NCBI GenBank assembly: GCA_900769145.1 | Contig: CAAGFN010000206.1 | Span: forward strand, 1 to 16,973 | Direction of reading: 5' to 3' | Length of the DNA: 16,973 bases | From: Rikenellaceae bacterium | Lineage (GTDB): Bacteria > Bacteroidota > Bacteroidia > Bacteroidales > UBA932 | In this document: piece after piece, positions 1-6,734 of the stretch | Layout of the letters: each line of letters starts with the position of its first letter | How positions within the stretch are numbered: the first letter of the stretch is position 1 | Program-made: the position numbers and the translations under genes | The notes under the pieces: model-generated | What the model saw: only the letters and a program-made list of their open reading frames with translations | What the model was told of the DNA's origin: nothing | Databases searched by the model: none

Positions 1-1028
1 CGGAATCCTGCCGAAAAAGGTGTGAGCAGCACAGCATCGGGAGGCAGCACAAGTCCGGATGGGGAATACTCCATCCGAAGGGCATATAGGCCGGACGGGA
101 CGGAACCGGAGCGGATGTCACGAATCAGACACAGGCCGGTTTCTGGGGAAAACGAGAGATGGCGGTCAAAGACCCGGCGGGCGAGGAGGCCCATCGTCAT
201 CCGGGCGTTGATTTCCACGCAGGGGGCAATGCAGAAAGTACCGTCAGGAGCGGTATAAATAAACATATCCACACCCACAAAACCTTGATACACACCAAGA
301 TAATTCCTGCGGAAAAATTGTCCCAGAGCGTCCTTCAGTTCAATGAAAAGTTCCTCCGGCAGGTAGGCTGACAGCTTGTCAAGAATCCATTCATCGGTCG
401 CAAGAACATTGCCCCGGTACATCCCATTGTCATTGAAAAACAGAGACATACCCTCGAAACGGACATCATCGGTGACGCTGAAAAGCATTGCGAAATCCCG
501 GACAACTTCCTCCCGCCTCTCTACTATCACGCTCCCCTGCTTCTGAATCACATTCCGGCACCAGCCAAGGTCATTTTCAGACAACTCCCCGGAGCGGAGC
601 CAGCGGAGGCCTTTGCCGCTTCCTGACCAAGGTGCCTTCGCAACGGCATCCCCGAAACGGTCAGCCAAGGTGAGGACATCATTGCAGGAGCAAGCCTCAA
701 AAGCCCTGGATGGCGTTGCGAATTGCCTAAGCAATGGCACATTAGCATACAGGAAAACATTGGCATACAGCGCATTGCGCCTATGCGAAAGCATTTTCAC
801 ATCCTCGAGGAATTTGTCAGAGGGCAGAAGGTCCGGAGAGATTCCTTCCCTGACAAGACGCCGCTTCAGCACGGCATTCCAGCCCCAGGGAATGATGCCA
901 GAGCCGGTCTCAACCCAGGAATTCAAGCCTGAACATTCCCTGCCAAACCGCAATGCGGACTCGGGAGGGACAAAGTTCGGGTCGCCGTTGGCGAGGCAGA
1001 GGTCGTGTTCCGGATTGAAAATGTTCAT
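1..1028 (-). CDS. ATP-grasp-like conserved hypothetical protein (partial, C-terminus missing)
   Basis: An uninterrupted minus-strand reading frame starts at the ATG at 1028-1026 and runs off the left edge after 342 codons. The start was chosen because the protein opens MNIFNPEHDLCLANGDP, which I recognise as the usual opening of a conserved Bacteroidales hypothetical family. Visible motifs are PWGWN near residue 47, KAPWSGSGKGLR at 131-142 (like the nucleotide-binding loop of ATP-grasp enzymes) and VEINARMTMG at 271-280 (like the metal-binding E-x-N-x-R segment of that fold). These suggest an ATP-dependent carboxylate-amine ligase-like protein, probably cytosolic because there is no signal peptide or membrane segment. 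The substrate is unknown. It is divergent from the peptidase gene at 1170, with a palindromic repeat between them. ATP-grasp-like is an inference from motifs; that the frame is coding is nearly certain. Confidence 0.85.
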   Translation of the reverse strand, partial: MNIFNPEHDLCLANGDPNFVPPESALRFGRECSGLNSWVETGSGIIPWGWNAVLKRRLVREGISPDLLPSDKFLEDVKMLSHRRNALYANVFLYANVPLLRQFATPSRAFEACSCNDVLTLADRFGDAVAKAPWSGSGKGLRWLRSGELSENDLGWCRNVIQKQGSVIVERREEVVRDFAMLFSVTDDVRFEGMSLFFNDNGMYRGNVLATDEWILDKLSAYLPEELFIELKDALGQFFRRNYLGVYQGFVGVDMFIYTAPDGTFCIAPCVEINARMTMGLLARRVFDRHLSFSPETGLCLIRDIRSGSVPSGLYALRMEYSPSGLVLPPDAVLLTPFSAGF

Positions 1029-1054
1029 TGCTATAACGAATTGGGGTTATGACA

Positions 1055-1098
1055 ACAGATTTCTCTACTTCGCACTGCGTGCTTCGCTCGAAATGACA
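1055..1098 (-). repeat. dispersed palindromic repeat, TCATTTCGAGCGAAGC type
   Basis: Read on the minus strand, this stretch contains TCATTTCGAGCGAAGC, then GTGCGAAG and GAGAAATCT. The outer arms ATTTC and GAAAT are complementary, and an inner GCAC/GTGC pair surrounds GCA. I recognise the TCATTTCGAGCGAAG...GAGAAATCT pattern as a short intergenic repeat seen in many bacterial genomes. It lies between the divergent genes starting at 1028 (minus) and 1170 (plus) and could fold in either transcript. No function can be read from it. Confidence 0.5.
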
Positions 1099-1125
1099 GT
1101 CATTTACCTGATGAATGCAAATTTA

Positions 1126-1157
1126 ATTGTTTCCGTTGGAAAAAATGACTTATTTTG
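1126..1157 (+). promoter_or_regulatory. possible Bacteroidetes-type promoter for the peptidase-ABC operon
   Basis: ATTG at 1126-1129 resembles the -33 element TTTG. After 20 bp, TTATTTTG at 1150-1157 resembles the -7 element TAnnTTTG with one mismatch. The predicted start of transcription would leave only a few bases of leader before the ATG at 1170. The match is weak. Confidence 0.3.
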
Positions 1158-1169
1158 CAGTTTTGAGCA

Positions 1170-1622
1170 ATGACTGACGGACTGACATACCTTGCCATTG
1201 GTAATGATGCCTTTTTCTCCGAAGTGAAAAAACTTCTTGCGGAGGGGAAGGTGGTGCGGTTAAAGGCTAGGGGACGGAGCATGGAACCGTTCATCAGGGA
1301 CGGAAGGGACGAGATAGTGTTGTCAGCCGGGATTGAACCGAAAAAGGGAGACATTGTCCTCGCAAGGGCTGGAGAAGGCATTGTACTTCACAGAGTTATA
1401 AACATTGACGGCAATGCGGTGACGCTTATGGGTGACGGAAATCTGTACAAGACAGAATCCTGTTCAATGGAGGATGTCATCGCAGGGGTCACAAGGATTG
1501 TCAGGAATGACAAAAGCATTGACCCTGAATGTTTTATGGAAATATTCAAGGCAAGAATTTGGATGATTGCAAGACCCGTCAGGAGGCCGTTGCTGAAAAT
1601 TTGGAAAACATTCTGCAAATGA
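1170..1622 (+). CDS. S24/S26 family peptidase (signal-peptidase-like)
   Basis: This 150-aa protein has the signal-peptidase fold signature. GRSMEPFIRDG contains the presumed nucleophile Ser37, GDIVLAR follows near residue 60, and VLHRV contains His74 and Arg75. LMGDGN at 87-91 matches the conserved GD box. The Ser-His pairing is typical of archaeal, ER-type and SipW-like enzymes and of Bacteroidetes S24/S26 proteins, rather than the Ser-Lys dyad of LepB. There is no clear N-terminal membrane anchor, but the C-terminal 25 residues are basic and partly hydrophobic (KARIWMIARPVRRPLLKIWK) and may associate with the membrane. Its stop overlaps the ATG of the ABC exporter by four bases, so the two are probably coupled. 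By context it may cleave a peptide exported by that transporter; no precursor gene is visible. The family call is firm, the substrate unknown. Confidence 0.85.
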   Translation: MTDGLTYLAIGNDAFFSEVKKLLAEGKVVRLKARGRSMEPFIRDGRDEIVLSAGIEPKKGDIVLARAGEGIVLHRVINIDGNAVTLMGDGNLYKTESCSMEDVIAGVTRIVRNDKSIDPECFMEIFKARIWMIARPVRRPLLKIWKTFCK

Positions 1623-3247
1623 CAATGAAGGATGGCATAATCTGGCTCTGGAAGGCTGCTGCAGGCTGGCGGCGGGCTGTATTGCTCGATGCCCTTGCAG
1701 GCTGCATCAGGGTATGCGCCACATTGACATTCATCTGGTCCAGCAAGTCACTGATTGACATTGCCACCTGCAGATCCGAAGGGTCCGGAGTCCTGCTCGC
1801 AGCCATCATGGCGGGCTGCATGGTTTTGCAGATTCTGCTTTCCAATTTCCGCATAAGGCTGAGCGCAAAAAACGAGATAGGGCTAAGCAACAGCCTGAGA
1901 CACAAGGTCTTCACCCATATTATGGAAAGCCGCTGGTCTGGCAGGGAATTCCTGCATACCGGGGACGTGATGAACCGCCTCGGGGATGATGTCGCCGCAG
2001 TAAGCGGACTCATCTGCTACTCGATACCGTCCTCATTGATAACTGTATTCCAGCTTTGCGGAGCTCTGTGGCTGCTCGCCGGGATGGACTGGAAGCTCGC
2101 CGCAATTCTATTCGCCATAATGCCTGCCGCAGTGATTCTGAGCAAGGGCTTTGTCCGGAAAATGCGAATGCTGACATCCGACATCCGAAAGTCTGATAGC
2201 CTGGTACAGAGCCATATACAGGAAAATCTCCAGCACAGGACATTGATTTCCGCATTGGAATATACTTCGAGGAGTACTGAAGAGCTGAACAGCCTCCAGG
2301 ACGGACTGCGGAAGAAGATTCTGGACAGGACTGACTATTCCATATTCTCCAGGACAATGGTTCAGGCCGGGTTCTCGGGCGGATACCTCTTCGTCATGCT
2401 AAGGGGCATCAAAGGTCTGGCTGCCGGAACAGTATCATTCGGCGAAATGGCCGCCTTCCTCCAGCTTGTCTCAATGGTGCAGAGGCCGGTCGTGGATTTG
2501 AGCCGGCAGGTACCGGCATTTGCAAGGACATTGTCAAGTGTGGAGCGGCTCTGCGAACTGACAGGCATGCCGCTGGAGGAGCAGGGTGACCCGGTAAGAT
2601 TCCGTGGCGTCCCGGGTATCCGGTTTTCGAATGTTACATTCTCATACCCTGACGGTAGCGAGCCTGTCCTCAAGAATTTCTCACACGATTTCCGTCCAGG
2701 CACACTTACCTCGGTGACGGGCGAGACAGGAGCGGGAAAAAGCACAATGATAAGGCTTGCCCTGGCCCTCCTCTCACCTGAGGAAGGCAGTGTAGCCATA
2801 TACGATTCGGAGAATGAGGTGGAAGCCTCTCCCCTGACCCGCTGCAACATAACCTACGTACCGCAGGGCAACTCATTGATTTCCGGGACAATACGGGAGA
2901 ATCTCCTGCTCGGGGACCCCAATGCGGATGAGGCGGGGATGAAGAAGGCTCTTCACAATGCAGCCGCGGATTTCGTACTGGAACTCCCTCTCGGACTTGA
3001 CACAATATGCGGAGAGTCCGGAACCGGCCTGAGCGAGGGCCAGGCCCAAAGAATCGCAATTGCGAGAGGTCTGCTGCGGGGAGGCGGGATAATGCTGCTA
3101 GACGAGCCTACTTCCGCATTGGACAATGCCACAGAGGCTGTCCTGATGGAAAGATTGAAGGAGAATGCGGCCGGCAGGACCGTAATAATGATAACACACC
3201 GGGCGAGTTCAACAGGACTCTGCGACGGGAATATTGAAATTAAGTAA
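1619..3247 (+). CDS. ABC exporter, fused transmembrane and ATPase domains
   Basis: This is a 542-aa half-transporter of the MsbA/bacteriocin-exporter type. Hydrophobic segments near residues 20-42, 57-77, 132-155, 158-175 and 250-282 form the membrane domain. The ATPase domain follows from about 333: Walker A GETGAGKST (368-376), Q-loop Gln416 in YVPQGNSLISG, signature LSEGQ (471-475), Walker B IMLLDE ending in the catalytic Glu496, D-loop SALD, and switch His527 in MITHRAS. All ATPase motifs are intact, so it should work as a homodimer in the inner membrane. It has no N-terminal C39 leader-peptidase domain. I chose the ATG at 1619, which overlaps the upstream TGA, over an in-frame upstream start at 1529 that lies inside the peptidase gene. 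The neighbouring S24/S26 peptidase suggests peptide export and trimming, which is inference. Confidence 0.92.
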   Translation: MTMKDGIIWLWKAAAGWRRAVLLDALAGCIRVCATLTFIWSSKSLIDIATCRSEGSGVLLAAIMAGCMVLQILLSNFRIRLSAKNEIGLSNSLRHKVFTHIMESRWSGREFLHTGDVMNRLGDDVAAVSGLICYSIPSSLITVFQLCGALWLLAGMDWKLAAILFAIMPAAVILSKGFVRKMRMLTSDIRKSDSLVQSHIQENLQHRTLISALEYTSRSTEELNSLQDGLRKKILDRTDYSIFSRTMVQAGFSGGYLFVMLRGIKGLAAGTVSFGEMAAFLQLVSMVQRPVVDLSRQVPAFARTLSSVERLCELTGMPLEEQGDPVRFRGVPGIRFSNVTFSYPDGSEPVLKNFSHDFRPGTLTSVTGETGAGKSTMIRLALALLSPEEGSVAIYDSENEVEASPLTRCNITYVPQGNSLISGTIRENLLLGDPNADEAGMKKALHNAAADFVLELPLGLDTICGESGTGLSEGQAQRIAIARGLLRGGGIMLLDEPTSALDNATEAVLMERLKENAAGRTVIMITHRASSTGLCDGNIEIK

Positions 3248-3249
3248 CT

Positions 3250-3750
3250 ATGGCAGGTTTTGATTCAAGCATCTATCTGGATACGAGAGAGTCCATCACG
3301 ATAAATACAGACAAGGATTACAGCGCTTTGACCCGTCAGGTATTCGACTCCGTGACTTGCGGCAAGAAAGTATCCGAAATTGGCGGCGGACGCATTCTTG
3401 CGGATTATTCGTCGTGGAACCGCAACCGTTTCATTGTCTGTGATATATGCGAGATTCCTTCGGAATATCGTTCCAATCCCGAGGGTGCACACGAATACCG
3501 CATTGACATCAGGTCCGGGGAGGGCTCCAGCATGACGGGCGACGCCATTGCCGCATTGATATTCCTCGCAGCCTTCTGGCTCGCGGGCAAATACTTCACT
3601 CTCAACAACATAGTCTTCCTGCTGGTTGCCATATTCCTGGTCATCGCCTGCTCTGTATTGCTATTCCTCCTTCCTAAAATGCAGAAATTCGGGATTGCTG
3701 AGGCGGCGGAGGTGGCTGACGAGATCCGCAAGGGGCTCAATCAGGGGTAA
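3250..3750 (+). CDS. small membrane protein of unknown function
   Basis: I do not recognise this 166-aa protein. Residues 1-95 are soluble and polar, with a lone cysteine at 37 and two at 64 and 67 (VCDIC). Two membrane helices follow at about 97-113 and 119-142, then a charged tail, FGIAEAAEVADEIRKGLNQG. The ATG at 3250 is two bases after the exporter's stop, so it is probably cotranscribed with the peptidase and exporter and could be an accessory subunit. Its last 22 codons and the bases after the stop recur at 6661-6734 with only five or six differences, mostly synonymous, so a paralogue once existed nearby. The membrane topology is read from hydrophobicity only. Confidence 0.75.
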   Translation: MAGFDSSIYLDTRESITINTDKDYSALTRQVFDSVTCGKKVSEIGGGRILADYSSWNRNRFIVCDICEIPSEYRSNPEGAHEYRIDIRSGEGSSMTGDAIAALIFLAAFWLAGKYFTLNNIVFLLVAIFLVIACSVLLFLLPKMQKFGIAEAAEVADEIRKGLNQG

Positions 3751-3761
3751 TGTCGCTCGTG
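3688..3761 (+). repeat. 74-bp direct repeat, copy A (3' end of the membrane-protein gene)
   Basis: This stretch covers the codons for FGIAEAAEVADEIRKGLNQG, the stop and about 11 following bases. It is repeated at 6661-6734. The differences are transitions at 3694, 3720, 3726, 3735 and 3749; only the first changes a residue (Ile to Val). The pair flanks about 2.9 kb containing the sigma-factor operon and the orphan ATPase. Confidence 0.85.
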
Positions 3762-3803
3762 GCTTGGTGTATGTCAGCGTCGCACTCATTAAAAAAGTTT
3801 CCC

Positions 3804-3830
3804 AACCTTTCGGACAATTGTTACGTTATA
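3804..3830 (+). promoter_or_regulatory. candidate ECF-sigma-type promoter of the sigma operon
   Basis: AACCTTTCGG (3804-3813) resembles the AAC-core -35 element of ECF promoters. CGTTATA follows at 3824-3830, giving 16 bp between AACC and CGTT, the usual ECF spacing. The site precedes an operon that itself encodes an ECF sigma factor, which fits autoregulation. Downstream, at 3839-3856, the arms ACCGAC and GTCGGT form a 6-bp inverted repeat around CCGGAT and could act as an operator or leader hairpin. No standard TAnnTTTG box is seen here. Confidence 0.4.
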
Positions 3831-3882
3831 TCTATGTAACCGACCCGGATGTCGGTCATTGTTTAACATAATATTAGTCCTC

Positions 3883-4341
3883 ATGGTTTACAAACTTATT
3901 GCAGATTTTATCGATGTATTGATTCCTATCAGCGTCTGCGCCATTCTTCCGATAGTGATAGTATGGATTACCAGCCGCGTCAGGCAGAACGAGACGAACC
4001 GCAAGGCTGAGATAATGCTCAAGGCAATTGAGAAGGGAGCGCAGATTGACCCTGATCTGCTCGGGAGCAAGAAAGCGAAGAAGACAATCAAGGAACGGCT
4101 TCTGGAAAAATTGACCGGGGCATGCGTGACTTCCTTTATGGGAATTGCACTCCTGCTTCTCGCCTTGATTCCACGGTGGCCGGGAGACCAGAACATGAAT
4201 GACAACGAGCTGATGTTCCTGGTGTCAGCCGGCATCCTTCTTTCTGTAGGCATTGCCCTCTTTATCACGTATTTTGCAGGAAAGAACATGTTGGCCAAGG
4301 AGATAGAGGCTGAGGAGAACCGCCTTGGAGAAGGAAGGTAA
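3883..4341 (+). CDS. DUF6249-like membrane protein
   Basis: The 152-aa protein has a membrane helix at about 8-30, a basic cytoplasmic stretch with NRKAEIMLKAIEKGAQIDPD (39-58) and two more helices at about 79-97 and 110-133. The helix plus the IEKGA segment resembles the DUF6249 family that accompanies ECF sigma factors in Bacteroidetes. I chose the ATG at 3883 over an in-frame TTG at 3859, which would sit next to the leader inverted repeat. The stop is three bases before the sigma-factor start, so the genes are cotranscribed. Its role is unknown; it may help transmit an envelope signal. The family assignment is by recognition, not by a search. Confidence 0.7.
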   Translation: MVYKLIADFIDVLIPISVCAILPIVIVWITSRVRQNETNRKAEIMLKAIEKGAQIDPDLLGSKKAKKTIKERLLEKLTGACVTSFMGIALLLLALIPRWPGDQNMNDNELMFLVSAGILLSVGIALFITYFAGKNMLAKEIEAEENRLGEGR

Positions 4342-4344
4342 CAA

Positions 4345-4821
4345 ATGACACGGGAGCAGTTCATATCCGAGACAAGGAAATGTCAGGGACAGCTGAGGCG
4401 GTTCCTGACATCTTTGTGCGGTAATACTGCTCTTGCCGATGACATTGCCCAAGAGGCCCTGATGAGGGCATATGTGATGTCCGGACGGTTCTCGGGAAAG
4501 TTCAAGGCCTGGCTTTTCCGGATTGCCTACAACTGCTTCATTGACAACCTCAGGAAGACCCGCCCGAGCGTTGCCGGCCTGAATTCTGCCGAGGCACTCC
4601 GCATAGCCGGTGACAACGAACAAGATGAGGCATTCAGGAATGAAGAACTACAACGGGCGCTCCTGGCAATCCCGGAACAAGAGCGGACTGCAATAATCCT
4701 TCATTATTTCGAGGATTTGAAAATCAATGAGATAGCTTCTGTAATGGGCATCCCGTCCGGTACTGTTAAGTATTACCTCTCAATCGGGCGCAATCATCTC
4801 AAAGAACTTATAAAGCTATGA
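4345..4821 (+). CDS. ECF-type RNA polymerase sigma factor
   Basis: This is a 158-aa sigma-70 group 4 protein. Region 2 spans about residues 10-75, with DDIAQEALMRAY (32-43, core binding and -10 recognition) and FKAWLFRIAYNCFIDNLRK (52-70). Region 4 starts near 103 with LLAIPEQERTAIILHYFEDL and contains the helix-turn-helix INEIASVMGIPSGTVKYYLS, which reads the -35 element. There is no region 3, as expected for ECF factors. The purine-rich GGAAGG just upstream is one of the few Shine-Dalgarno-like sites in the window. It sits between a DUF6249-like membrane protein and a small membrane protein that starts inside its stop codon (ATGA). That arrangement points to sigma/anti-sigma control by an envelope signal. 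The regulon is unknown. Confidence 0.93.
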   Translation: MTREQFISETRKCQGQLRRFLTSLCGNTALADDIAQEALMRAYVMSGRFSGKFKAWLFRIAYNCFIDNLRKTRPSVAGLNSAEALRIAGDNEQDEAFRNEELQRALLAIPEQERTAIILHYFEDLKINEIASVMGIPSGTVKYYLSIGRNHLKELIKL

Positions 4822-5192
4822 TGGACATTGAACAACATCTTCGCGAGAACAAACCTGAACTGCCGGAGGAAGGGCAGTTTCTTATCAATATCAACGCACG
4901 CCTTGACAAGGTGGAAGGAATCAAGAGATGCGTTGACTCGGAGCAGAAAAGGAATCGGAAGGTACTGATTGCCGCATTGGTCATCGGTCTTGTCCTTGGC
5001 TGCGTTGCGACCTTGTTCATACTCTTCTGTCCGATGCCTGAAATCAGATTGGTCCCTTCTCTCTTTGAGAAGGTATCAGCCTCACTCCACAAATTGAGAT
5101 ATCTGCCGGCCTTTCTGATAGCCGGATGCGCAATTGCCTTGGGAGTGGTATCAATTAACGGGCGGCCACGTTCCGATGAAATCAGGTTCTGA
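4818..5192 (+). CDS. small two-helix membrane protein, probable anti-sigma factor
   Basis: This 124-aa protein begins at the ATG overlapping the sigma-factor stop by four bases, a sign of translational coupling and fixed stoichiometry. Residues 1-46 are acidic then basic (MMDIEQHLRENKPELPEEGQ, later KRNRK) and would face the cytoplasm. Membrane helices follow at about 49-71 and 96-113, with a short loop between and a polar tail. The layout of a soluble N-terminal segment plus membrane anchor, directly after an ECF gene, fits an anti-sigma factor that holds the sigma at the membrane. No zinc anti-sigma motif (HxxxCxxC) is present, so it would be an unusual or family-specific type. The function is inferred from position. 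Confidence 0.75.
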   Translation: MMDIEQHLRENKPELPEEGQFLININARLDKVEGIKRCVDSEQKRNRKVLIAALVIGLVLGCVATLFILFCPMPEIRLVPSLFEKVSASLHKLRYLPAFLIAGCAIALGVVSINGRPRSDEIRF

Positions 5193-5242
5193 ATCTGCCG
5201 TCATTCCCGGCTGCAGTTCGTCATGCCAGGCAGGTTCACTCT

Positions 5243-6556
5243 TTACATATCCTCGATTGACAATCCCTTCAATTCAAATTGATATTGTTTGAAATCAGAT
5301 TCGGGGAGAGCACTGACTTTTGCTTCAAGTTTAGGCATACTGATTTTCTTCGGATTGCGTTTGATTTCCGCAGCCAATGCCGTATGTTCAAACTCATTCA
5401 AGGCAATCATATCGATTTCATTCAGACCTTTACGGTCCCACCAGTTGCCGACCCGGGTATATAAGCCTGTTTCCATTGCCTTTGCCTGGAAATACTGCTC
5501 CAATGTCCTTCCGCTGAACTGCTCGTAATTCTTGCCGATATTCTGCCGAATCAAGGCAAACTGCTGACGTTCTATCAGGGACTGGTAAGGACAAATGAAC
5601 CTGAACCAGAAACGAAGGAACAAATCTGAAATCTCATACGCCGTAACCTTGGTGTTAGGCTTGGCCAAAAGTGGCTTCATACGGGAAATCATATAATAGT
5701 TCTTCTCAAGATTCTGAAGATAGACCCCCATATCCTTCTGCATAGCACCATCAATATCGCCCCGTCGTGTCATTCCCTCCGCAATCATCTGGAGTATAGA
5801 AAAATAGGTTGTACCCTCATCACTGAACTCCTGGTTCACAATATCTCTTCCCTCAGTAAGGAAATATGAGTCCTGACGACATACATAATTGAGCATCTTC
5901 TCCTTGGTATAGCACTGGGCACCCATCAGAAGTTCGACATACTTTGCCACCCCGCCGGTAATCATATACAGACACAGAAGATCTTCATTGTTGTAGTTCG
6001 GGGAGTGATCCACCAAAATCTCCTTGAGAACTGCGATAGTGAAAGGTCTTAGGGTAAACTTTGATGTCGGTCTTCCATACAGAGGTTCATTCTCATCCTC
6101 AAAAATTCTCTTCATCAGTGACTGGATACTGCCCGACACAATCAAATTCAGTTTTGATTCAGTATGATATCTGTCCCACAAATCCTGAATCTCACTGAAG
6201 ATTGCAGGATTAATCTTATATAATGTCTGGAACTCATCGAATACCACAGTAAAATGACGGTTCACCGATTCGCGCATAATTACCTCAAACAGATCCCTGA
6301 AATGCGTGAGATTGCCATAGACATGAATTCCCAACTGTTCCTCCAGACTCAACTGCAACTTCCGGCACAAAACGGTCTCATTATCCTTTGATATGAACAG
6401 ATAAGCATAGTCGTTCCCCTCCAAAGTATGCGTAATCAACGATGTTTTTCCAACACGTCTTCGACCCATAAGAACCGTGAAGACTGCACTCCTTTCAGCC
6501 TGTCGCTCATGCTCCTGAAGAATCCGCATCTCATTGACCCTGTCGTAAAATTTCAT
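5243..6556 (-). CDS. orphan AAA ATPase with C-terminal nuclease-like (DUF234-type) domain
   Basis: This 437-aa protein belongs to the archaeal-type ATPase group. Walker A is GRRRVGKTS (31-39), Walker B is VVFDE (104-108), and a sensor-like IVSGS lies near 139-143. A winged-helix-like stretch follows at about 250-320. The C-terminal part carries the spaced acidic and lysine residues of a PD-(D/E)xK fold: Glu353, Asp382 in NEIDMIAL, and Glu397-x-Lys399 in AAEIKRN. Proteins of this group are common and often lone in Bacteroidetes and archaea; their biological role is mostly unknown. The gene reads as lower in GC than the genes on both sides and is preceded by a very AT-rich stretch, which suggests later acquisition. 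It faces the sigma operon tail to tail. Confidence 0.88.
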   Translation of the reverse strand: MKFYDRVNEMRILQEHERQAERSAVFTVLMGRRRVGKTSLITHTLEGNDYAYLFISKDNETVLCRKLQLSLEEQLGIHVYGNLTHFRDLFEVIMRESVNRHFTVVFDEFQTLYKINPAIFSEIQDLWDRYHTESKLNLIVSGSIQSLMKRIFEDENEPLYGRPTSKFTLRPFTIAVLKEILVDHSPNYNNEDLLCLYMITGGVAKYVELLMGAQCYTKEKMLNYVCRQDSYFLTEGRDIVNQEFSDEGTTYFSILQMIAEGMTRRGDIDGAMQKDMGVYLQNLEKNYYMISRMKPLLAKPNTKVTAYEISDLFLRFWFRFICPYQSLIERQQFALIRQNIGKNYEQFSGRTLEQYFQAKAMETGLYTRVGNWWDRKGLNEIDMIALNEFEHTALAAEIKRNPKKISMPKLEAKVSALPESDFKQYQFELKGLSIEDM

Positions 6557-6600
6557 AATATAAATGACAATTTATATAAATAACCATTAATATAACTTTG

Positions 6601-6632
6601 CAATATTACACAGAATTCCCGTCTATTGCAAG
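6601..6632 (-). promoter_or_regulatory. candidate promoter of the orphan ATPase
   Basis: On the minus strand CTTG (6632-6629), 20 bp, then TAATATTG (6608-6601) each match the Bacteroidetes -33/-7 consensus with one mismatch. The start of transcription would lie a few dozen bases before the ATG at 6556, in AT-rich DNA. Confidence 0.35.
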
Positions 6633-6660
6633 TTTATCTCCAATATTTCATGCCTGTACA

Positions 6661-6734
6661 TTCGGGGTTGCTGAGGCGGCGGAGGTGGCTGATGAGATTC
6701 GCAAGGGACTCAATCAGGGGTGATGTCGCTCGTG
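6661..6734 (+). pseudogene. remnant of a membrane-protein paralogue (74-bp repeat, copy B)
   Basis: Read in the plus frame from 6661 this encodes FGVAEAAEVADEIRKGLNQG followed by TGA, the same tail as the gene ending at 3750. Most differences from copy A are silent third-position transitions, so both copies once evolved as protein. Upstream of 6661 the match ends abruptly and the frame no longer looks like a membrane protein. Only the last 20 or so codons of a paralogue are left. After the stop, GATGTCGCTCGT is repeated in tandem (6722-6745, second unit with one change). The minus-strand amidase gene ends inside this remnant. Confidence 0.75.

Noticed and set aside
1093..1173. 26-codon frame ending in ATGA overlap with the peptidase gene, considered as a peptide precursor
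   Set aside because: It begins inside the palindromic repeat, spans the likely promoter and has no leader-like features.
613..1173. 186-aa plus-strand frame
   Set aside because: It is antisense to the ATP-grasp-like gene, which has family motifs and a natural start.
5193..5242. Terminator between the convergent sigma operon and ATPase
   Set aside because: CTGC/GCAG-like matches exist but no stable stem with a T run could be found.
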